This document shows, one piece after another, positions 1 to 5,215 of a stretch of DNA of 5,215 nucleotides. The notes under the pieces are model-generated. The model saw only the letters and a program-made list of their open reading frames with translations. It made no database searches and was not told where the DNA came from. This DNA comes from an uncultured Thermoproteales archaeon (GTDB taxonomy: Archaea > Thermoproteota > Thermoprotei > Thermoproteales > Thermoproteaceae). Position 1 is the first letter of the stretch. Each line of letters begins with the position of its first letter. Both the position numbers and the translations under genes were made by a program. Where the stretch lies: NCBI GenBank assembly GCA_946480885.1, contig CAMLLK010000094.1, positions 1 to 5,215 on the forward strand, in the 5' to 3' direction.

Positions 1-191
1 CTACTAGTGGGGTCTGCCCTCACTACAACTCTCTTTTTAAAAGTCTTGGCTACCTCTCCCACTAAGTCTAGTACTTCTTCAGAGGGCCGTTTTACATATA
101 TACATAGACTAGGCCCTTCGAAATTTACTTTAGTAACTTCGACGCCCGAGAGAATAGACTTCACTCTATATTCAATATCTGAAAAAGGCAC
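1..191 (-). CDS. Archaeal CPSF1 / FttA beta-CASP ribonuclease, N-terminal KH region (partial, runs off left edge)
   Basis: The reverse strand reads openly from a GTG at 191-189 to the window edge, giving 63 codons that begin VPFSDIEYRVKSILSG. It continues through EVTKVNFEGPSLCIYVKR (residues 18-35) and a helical stretch to KKRVVVRADPTS near the edge. The pattern of V-x-K/R-V-x-FEGP-x-x-x-IY, a helix, then KR-hydrophobic-VR-x-DP matches the first KH-like domain of archaeal CPSF1. That protein goes on to a second KH domain and a metallo-beta-lactamase/beta-CASP nuclease core, which lie outside the window. In the family the enzyme cleaves nascent RNA at U-rich sites and acts as a transcription termination factor (FttA). 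The start is well fixed: an in-frame TAG lies five codons upstream and no other start codon intervenes. No Shine-Dalgarno is seen, and a TATA octamer ends 19 nt upstream, suggesting a leaderless mRNA. Family identity is from recalled sequence similarity; the catalytic domain cannot be checked here. Confidence 0.85.
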   Translation of the reverse strand, partial: MPFSDIEYRVKSILSGVEVTKVNFEGPSLCIYVKRPSEEVLDLVGEVAKTFKKRVVVRADPTS

Positions 192-237
192 GTGGCCATG
201 TAACTACACGTATTTAAACTATATGTTTACATCCTCT
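192..237. promoter_or_regulatory. Divergent promoter between the CPSF1 gene and cysS, with a shared TATA element
   Basis: These 46 bp separate the two GTG starts. The octamer TATTTAAA (211-218 on the plus strand, TTTAAATA on the minus strand) contains the palindrome TTTAAA and can be read as an archaeal TATA box in both directions. It is exactly 19 nt from each start codon, so its centre lies about 23.5 nt from the first base of either gene. That is close to the TATA-to-start-site distance expected if transcription begins at or just next to the start codon. Neither gene has a GGTG-like ribosome binding site, which fits leaderless transcripts as described for Pyrobaculum. The positions and spacing are read directly; joint use of a single TATA by both genes is inference. 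Confidence 0.65.
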
Positions 238-1653
238 GTGCGTATATATAACACAGCCACTAGACAGATAGAAGAGTTCTCTACATACACCCCCGGCTTG
301 GCTAAAGGCTACGTCTGTGGAATTACTCCATACGACCACGTACACGTTGGACACGGCAGAGTCTATGTATTTTTCGACATGTTTAGGCGCTATTTAGAGG
401 CCAGAGGGTATAGAGTAATGTTAGTAGTGAATTTTACAGATATCGACGACAAGATTATAAACAAGGCAAAGGAAGAGTTTAAACAAGAGGCGTATAAGAG
501 GTGGAGAGAAGTGCCGGAGCGCTACATAGCTGAGTTTTTTGAAGTTTCGCAGAGGCTATTCATAAAGCCAGCTCACGTCTATCCAAGAGTTACAGAACAC
601 GTGGCGGAGATGGTGGAGTGGATCTCTGAGTTGTTGAAAAAAGACTACGCCTACATTGCGCCAGACGGCTCTGTATATTTCGAAGTTTCTAAAGTCCACA
701 ACTACGGCTCTTTGTCTCGTCAAAAAATTGAAGAACTTATCGCGGGGGCTAGAGTAGAGCCTGAGCCTGGAAAGAGAAATCCACTAGACTTCGCCCTTTG
801 GAAAAGCTGGACTCCAGGCGAGCCTTGGTGGAACTCCCCCTGGTGCCCCGGAAGGCCCGGTTGGCATCTAGAATGTGTAGTTATGTCTACTAAATACTTA
901 GGCGCGCCCTTCGACTTCCACGGCGGCGGCGCCGACCTCATATTTCCACATCACGAAAATGAAATAGCTATCGCCAAGGCCTACTTCGGCTTAGACAACT
1001 TCGCTAGGTATTGGATACATGTAGGTTATTTAACAGTGAGGGGGGAGAAGATGTCAAAGTCGCTGGGCAACGTAGTGACTTTACGAGAAGTCCTCTCTAG
1101 ACACAGCGGAGAGGCTATGAGACTAGCCTACGCCATGAGCCACTACAGAAAACCCATGGAGTTTAGCTACGAGTTGTTGCAACAAGCTGAAGACATTGTG
1201 AAGACGTTGTACACAGCCTACGACGAATTGACACAAGCGGTGAGAGACGCTGGGGAACGAGACGTAGAGGACTTGGGAATAGAGAAATATAGAGACGCCT
1301 TCTACAGCGCGTTAGAAGACGACTTCTCTACGCCAGAGGCGGTGCAGTATTTATACACAGCGGCGCGTTATATAATCTCCACAGTTCTACACAAGGTGGA
1401 GAAGATATCTAGAGAGAGAGCTCTCACAATATTGAGACAATACGTCGAGATGGCCGACGTGCTAGGTGTGTTAGAGAGGAGAGAAGTGCCTAAAGAAGTC
1501 CAAGAGGCAGTAGCCGCGTTGGTAGAGGCCAGAAGTAGACTTAGACAAGAAAAACAGTTCGCATTGGCAGACGCCCTCAGAGATAGACTAAAAGCAATGG
1601 GGGTAGAGCTACACGACTTCGGCCCCAGGACCTATTATACATTTAGACGTTAG
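238..1653 (+). CDS. cysS: Cysteinyl-tRNA synthetase
   Basis: This class I synthetase joins cysteine to tRNA-Cys using ATP in the cytoplasm. From the GTG at 238 it is 471 aa, a normal family length. The HIGH signature is HVGH (36-39) within PYDHVHVGHGR, and the KMSKS loop is intact (271-275). The four zinc ligands that select cysteine correspond to C27, C213, H238 and E242, the last two in FPHHENEIA. The FALWKSW and GRPGWHLEC motifs are also present, and the conserved FALADALRDRL helix lies near the C-terminus (441-451). An upstream ATG at 223 would add only MFTSS. GTG 238 is preferred because the protein then begins (M)RIYNTATR, the usual family start, and because it lies at leaderless distance from the TATA box. 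The frame stays open back to base 7, but that part is antisense to the CPSF1 gene. The last 4 bases overlap the convergent downstream gene. One oddity is C203, where SPWG is usual. Confidence 0.97.
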   Translation: MRIYNTATRQIEEFSTYTPGLAKGYVCGITPYDHVHVGHGRVYVFFDMFRRYLEARGYRVMLVVNFTDIDDKIINKAKEEFKQEAYKRWREVPERYIAEFFEVSQRLFIKPAHVYPRVTEHVAEMVEWISELLKKDYAYIAPDGSVYFEVSKVHNYGSLSRQKIEELIAGARVEPEPGKRNPLDFALWKSWTPGEPWWNSPWCPGRPGWHLECVVMSTKYLGAPFDFHGGGADLIFPHHENEIAIAKAYFGLDNFARYWIHVGYLTVRGEKMSKSLGNVVTLREVLSRHSGEAMRLAYAMSHYRKPMEFSYELLQQAEDIVKTLYTAYDELTQAVRDAGERDVEDLGIEKYRDAFYSALEDDFSTPEAVQYLYTAARYIISTVLHKVEKISRERALTILRQYVEMADVLGVLERREVPKEVQEAVAALVEARSRLRQEKQFALADALRDRLKAMGVELHDFGPRTYYTFRR

Positions 1654-4600
1654 ACAAACCTTCTGGCCAGCGCCACTCCGATAATCACCCCGTAGATCAA
1701 CGGCTCTAGTTTCAACAAGATGTCAATAGCTTTGAGGTCGGGCATCCTCTCCATAGCCAAGTCTCTCTCTACAAGCCGCCTCGCTATTAGAGTAAATGGA
1801 GTCGGAAGGGACTTGTACAATTGTGAAATTTTATCTACTGGCCCCCAGTCGCCGCTAAGCGCCGCTTTTTCGACTAGGTACATAAAGAAGGAGTTAGACT
1901 CATGTGGCATCTCCGCCGCCGCGCTGACCGCCGCCTTAAAGTTCTCCACAGGCGCCACGACTGCCAGTAGAGAAGATTTGTTTACAACCCCCATGTACTC
2001 TACGACGGCGGTGAAGTTCACAAGGCCTAGTCTGTCGAAGTCGCCGTAGATTTTAACAAAGCCGTCGACGTCTTCGCCCCCTAGCGTCGACCTGGCTCTT
2101 AAAGATCTTGGAGCTATCACAGGGATCCCGTTGACGTAGCCCAGCGCCTGGTATTCAAAAACTATATCTAGAGAAGCCCACTTGACTTTTATAACTGCTA
2201 CGCTGGAGTTTGTATACGCCCTAATTGTCAATTCACAAGTTCTATTCGACGACACTCTAAAGACAGACCCAATGGGCACGACGCCGGTGGAATTTATACA
2301 GCCAACTGTCTCTACGACGGCTGAGGGGTTAGCCACAGGCGGAGTAACAGAACCGTTTACAACAACGTCTACTACATACGTCACAGGCACGAGGCGCGGC
2401 GCCGTGGCTGTGAGGTTTACTAAGTATCTGACCACTTCTGCAACGCCTCTGTAGGGGCCTAGATGTATGTCAATATTATATACACCTGGATCTCTGGGGG
2501 TGGGTATTTCGACTTGTACCGTGGTGCCGTTTTTAACCTCCACAGGTACAGACCCCCACTGAGTCTTAACTACGTCGCGTATGTACAAAACAGACGGCGT
2601 CGAGATTACCACTCTCAAAGGCTTTGAGTATCCTACCTCTACCACAGTGGGTTGGATAGATATGTGTAGACTAGGCCTCTGTAAGACCTCGACGCCGAAT
2701 CCGTAGTCTATCACCACGCTGCCGTTTAGAGGTCTTGTGGAGATGTCTAAGTAATCCACGCCTCTAAACTCTCTGTTGAAAATTCTATATATGTACCCAG
2801 TGGCGTTTACAAATAGAGTGATATTTACCCATTCCTCTCCATTGTCTACAACCCAGAGGTACCTAACTACTTTCACCAGAGGAGGCGGCACCTCGAGACT
2901 AATCGACTTTGTAGACAAAACGGCGTCTATAGTCACCTCAATGTGAGGTCTGTATGGCACTGTTATATTTACAACAGTGAAATTTTTCACACATTCGCCA
3001 GGCGCTGCGTCTAGAACCAAGGTCTTGTCCACAACCCGGAGGCTGTATTTAGTCCTAACTGAAGGATTGCAGACAGATATAGTAGTATTAAACACGCCAG
3101 TAAACACATCTGGGGAGACAACCCCTCTGACGAGGCTTACATCTATCTGCGGCCTGGGGATAGCAACAGTGGCAGACTTTCGCTCGCCCCATGCCTCGTA
3201 GTTTACGTAGATAACATCGCTGTATCTATACTCCAATACCACAAGTCTATCTGTAATGGGAGACGCAGAGGCCCCCTCGAATTTTATAAAAGCCTCTCCC
3301 TCTAACTCTACGCTGTGTTTAATCAACACTAATATCTTCACTCTGTCATTTTCTACCACAGCCGCGAGGGGCTCGACCCAAGACTCTACACGCGGCGCAG
3401 ATATCCAATAATCAAAGACGTACCTCCCCACGCCGACTTTTAACACTCTAGCCTCCCCGGGCTTTAGCGAAATTGTGAAGTTAAAAACGCCGCCTGTATA
3501 ACGACCTACGACAGAGCCGTCTATAGATACGGCGCCAGTGAATAAAACCCACGGCGGCGCCTTAGACTTTAGAGAGAGTGTATATACAACTCCGCCGCCG
3601 CGGAGCCTAGGGGCGCTCGGCTGAATCTCAAACTGAGGCTCTTGGATTTTTACAACAGCCGCGACGTACCCGCCGTAGTTTATCGAAATATCCGCAGGTA
3701 GTCTAGTAACTTCGTAACTCACTAGACTATTTCCAAACCACACCTCCAACCGCCCCCTCTCATTGTCAAGATCGTACGTCAAGATGTACGAAGGCTTTCT
3801 TACTTTAATAACGTCTCTAAGCCCCCCACAATACACATATATGTTGTCTCCTACATCTCCAACTACGCGAAACTCTAGCCTAGCTGCTGTAGATGAATTA
3901 GGCGGCGCCTCTACTCTCTCTGGCGAAAACGCCACGCCAGCCGCCGAGCCGTTTAGAAGACACCTTATTGAAATAGGACTTGGGTTTTGTATAGTCACAT
4001 TGATAAAGCCGCGCCCCCCCTCGCCGAGGTATAATAACTTAGGCGAGGTCGATAGATTAAAATTAATATCTACATATACATTTGTCACATAGCCGTCGTA
4101 CTCAGCCACGAGTAAGTAACGTCTCAAGTCCCGCCCAAGTCTAAAACGGCCTACTCCGTTTTTAAACTCAACGCTGCTGCCGTTTATCTTGACTTCGCCC
4201 GACACCTCTAGCCCTCTATACACAGCATAGAGATCTAAATATATATAATCTCCGTCGTACTCCCCACCAATTATCTTTAATTGAAATTGGCTATAGCGTA
4301 TTTCAACTCTGACGTTCAACACGTCGGTAGAGTTATTCACTAATGCTAGATACACCGTAGAGTTGTCTATATAAAATTCTTTGTTTAGTAGGACATTAGA
4401 GACCACAGAGGGGCTGTCTATAGAAATTGTGAGAAAGCCCGGAGGCTCTAACTTGAGTTCAAAATAGGAGGCTGTGTAGCCCTCTAGGCGTAGTTCAAAC
4501 CACCTGAGGCCCAAAACGTAGACGCGCTCATACTGTGGCTGATAGCGAACGCCGCCCATCTCAACCCCCGTCGCTATCTTTATTAAATACCTCACGTATA

Positions 4601-5165
4601 GATCAGCCGCCCCCGCCGGTGAGGAAAACGTCTTCAGTACCCACTCCCAAGGCTCTCTCTCTAAGTACCAAACAACAGCGGCGCTGTACTTATACCAATC
4701 TACCAACCTATCTCTTTTTAGACTAAATGGGTCAACTCTATACAGACTTTCATAAAAGAATAGAGATGGATAGTAATAGACTCCAGTGGCGACAGACGCC
4801 ATGGCTTCTACCACAGCCTCGTCGGCCCAGTAGTAGTGTCTCGTATCACTATCGTATCTTTCGTAAAATATATGAGCAACTTCGTGGAATATAAGTCTCT
4901 TTGTATACGTCTTCACTACAATTCGGTTTATACACGAGCCGCCTATTTCAGCATACGCCGGGTATGGGGCGTCGTTGTCTATATATACGGGGTACTTAGC
5001 CCCACTACAAGGCGGGAGCGGGTTCAACCCCTTGTCTTTGTAGTATCTATACGCCTCTTCTAAATAACTTGCAAGTGTAGAGTCGCTTGAGTTGACTAAG
5101 ACAAAGTGGTCAGTCTCTAAGCCCAAGACTGCGACGGCTAACGCCAGTATAAAAACCCACTTCAC
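1650..5165 (-). CDS. Secreted, membrane-anchored zinc metallopeptidase with a long Ig-like beta-domain array
   Basis: This is an 1171-aa protein that I cannot assign to a named gene. A signal peptide covers about residues 1-16 (MKWVFILALAVAVLGL). Residues 17-200 form a putative gluzincin peptidase with HEVAH at 94-98 and WADEAVVE at 113-120. H94, H98 and E116 would bind zinc and E95 would be the catalytic base, resembling MXAN_6640/DUF6055-like secreted peptidases. Residues 205-1070 are beta-rich and break into roughly 80-residue Ig-like modules at proline-rich joints near 374, 458, 510, 590, 671, 762, 830 and 910. Residues 1072-1150 look helical, followed by a hydrophobic segment at about 1153-1167 and then RR. 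About 24 N-x-S/T sequons and eight cysteines in four local pairs fit an exported, glycosylated, disulfide-bonded protein. The likely topology is a distal protease on a stalk fixed in the membrane. GTG 5165 is chosen because the signal peptide starts there, with no Shine-Dalgarno. Its substrate is unknown. Zinc binding and proteolysis are inferred from the motif alone. Confidence 0.9.
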   Translation of the reverse strand: MKWVFILALAVAVLGLETDHFVLVNSSDSTLASYLEEAYRYYKDKGLNPLPPCSGAKYPVYIDNDAPYPAYAEIGGSCINRIVVKTYTKRLIFHEVAHIFYERYDSDTRHYYWADEAVVEAMASVATGVYYYPSLFFYESLYRVDPFSLKRDRLVDWYKYSAAVVWYLEREPWEWVLKTFSSPAGAADLYVRYLIKIATGVEMGGVRYQPQYERVYVLGLRWFELRLEGYTASYFELKLEPPGFLTISIDSPSVVSNVLLNKEFYIDNSTVYLALVNNSTDVLNVRVEIRYSQFQLKIIGGEYDGDYIYLDLYAVYRGLEVSGEVKINGSSVEFKNGVGRFRLGRDLRRYLLVAEYDGYVTNVYVDINFNLSTSPKLLYLGEGGRGFINVTIQNPSPISIRCLLNGSAAGVAFSPERVEAPPNSSTAARLEFRVVGDVGDNIYVYCGGLRDVIKVRKPSYILTYDLDNERGRLEVWFGNSLVSYEVTRLPADISINYGGYVAAVVKIQEPQFEIQPSAPRLRGGGVVYTLSLKSKAPPWVLFTGAVSIDGSVVGRYTGGVFNFTISLKPGEARVLKVGVGRYVFDYWISAPRVESWVEPLAAVVENDRVKILVLIKHSVELEGEAFIKFEGASASPITDRLVVLEYRYSDVIYVNYEAWGERKSATVAIPRPQIDVSLVRGVVSPDVFTGVFNTTISVCNPSVRTKYSLRVVDKTLVLDAAPGECVKNFTVVNITVPYRPHIEVTIDAVLSTKSISLEVPPPLVKVVRYLWVVDNGEEWVNITLFVNATGYIYRIFNREFRGVDYLDISTRPLNGSVVIDYGFGVEVLQRPSLHISIQPTVVEVGYSKPLRVVISTPSVLYIRDVVKTQWGSVPVEVKNGTTVQVEIPTPRDPGVYNIDIHLGPYRGVAEVVRYLVNLTATAPRLVPVTYVVDVVVNGSVTPPVANPSAVVETVGCINSTGVVPIGSVFRVSSNRTCELTIRAYTNSSVAVIKVKWASLDIVFEYQALGYVNGIPVIAPRSLRARSTLGGEDVDGFVKIYGDFDRLGLVNFTAVVEYMGVVNKSSLLAVVAPVENFKAAVSAAAEMPHESNSFFMYLVEKAALSGDWGPVDKISQLYKSLPTPFTLIARRLVERDLAMERMPDLKAIDILLKLEPLIYGVIIGVALARRFV

Positions 5166-5176
5166 AGAAATATAAA

Positions 5177-5187
5177 TATATTAAAAT
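5177..5187 (+). promoter_or_regulatory. Possible TATA box for a divergent plus-strand gene starting at 5208
   Basis: TATATTAAAAT on the plus strand is centred 26 nt upstream of an ATG at 5208-5210, the last start codon before the window ends. This repeats the TATA-to-start geometry seen for the other genes here and would make the 42 bp between GTG 5165 and ATG 5208 a second compact divergent promoter. Only two codons and two further bases (ATG TTA AA) are visible, so a gene cannot be shown, and AT-rich sequence produces such boxes by chance. Confidence 0.25.
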
Positions 5188-5193
5188 AATAAA
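5186..5193 (-). promoter_or_regulatory. Candidate TATA box for the surface metallopeptidase gene
   Basis: On the minus strand this reads TTTATTAT, preceded by CC, and is centred about 25 nt upstream of the GTG at 5165. The spacing matches the other two gene starts in the window, and there is no purine-rich ribosome binding site between box and start (the interval is almost entirely A and T). A leaderless transcript is therefore likely. The whole 50-bp stretch is AT-rich, so other TATA-like strings exist, for example TTTAATATA only about 16 nt from the start. The exact box is uncertain. Confidence 0.45.
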
Positions 5194-5215
5194 GGTATCG
5201 TATATTTATGTTAAA

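Noticed and set aside
7..222. Plus-strand N-terminal extension of cysS starting at GTG 7
   Set aside because: It lies before the conserved CysRS start, has no family similarity, and is antisense to the CPSF1 coding sequence, which matches its family well.
720..941. Minus-strand open frame of 73 codons inside cysS
   Set aside because: It is antisense to the conserved catalytic region, has no recognisable motifs and no promoter; a shadow of cysS.
1544..1557. T-run on the minus strand (complement of AAAAA) about 100 nt past the metallopeptidase stop as a terminator
   Set aside because: It is only five T's within a conserved part of cysS, so it could be a simple Lys codon run; not strong enough to list as a feature.
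3588..3602. CCGCCGCCGCG run and scattered GGCGGCGCC strings as a repeat family
   Set aside because: They encode Gly- and Ala-rich turns in both real genes, are not regularly spaced and have no shared flanks.
1720..5063. Six plus-strand open frames of 63-109 codons opposite the metallopeptidase gene
   Set aside because: All are low-complexity Ser/Thr/Arg-rich translations antisense to a continuous 1171-codon gene with a signal peptide and motifs; they look like shadows.
1..5215. C/D-box sRNA, tRNA or CRISPR array, which are common in Pyrobaculum
   Set aside because: By eye I found no paired TGATGA and CTGA boxes, no tRNA T-loop signature and no regularly spaced repeats on either strand.

Overview
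The window looks like chromosome of a hyperthermophilic crenarchaeon of the Pyrobaculum/Thermoproteus group. This rests on the character of the encoded proteins (archaeal CPSF-type KH region, archaeal CysRS, cysteine-paired and sequon-rich surface protein). It also rests on gene starts that lack Shine-Dalgarno sequences but carry TATA-like boxes about 25 nt upstream of GTG codons, the leaderless style described for Pyrobaculum. The genus is an inference; no rRNA gene is present to confirm it.

Layout. (1) Bases 1-191, minus strand: the first 63 codons of a gene running off the left edge, recognised as the N-terminal KH region of the archaeal CPSF1/FttA ribonuclease and transcription termination factor. 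(2) Bases 192-237: a 46-bp divergent promoter with one near-palindromic TATA octamer exactly 19 nt from each GTG start. (3) Bases 238-1653, plus strand: cysS, a complete cysteinyl-tRNA synthetase of 471 aa. The open frame continues upstream to base 7, but that stretch is the antisense of gene 1. (4) Bases 1650-5165, minus strand: a 1171-aa secreted, probably membrane-anchored protein. It has a signal peptide, an HEVAH-type zinc metallopeptidase domain, a long array of Ig-like beta modules, and a C-terminal helical segment with one membrane helix. It overlaps the end of cysS tail-to-tail by 4 bp. (5) Bases 5166-5215: an AT-rich promoter region for gene 4, possibly shared with a divergent plus-strand gene starting at 5208.

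Genes 1 and 3 are informational housekeeping genes (RNA 3'-end formation and tRNA charging) that share a promoter. Gene 4 is a cell-surface protein with no evident functional link to them, and it is the least characterised item here. No mobile element, CRISPR array, tRNA, rRNA or C/D-box RNA was recognised. No wholly new multigene system is visible; the best candidate for something undescribed is the surface metallopeptidase.
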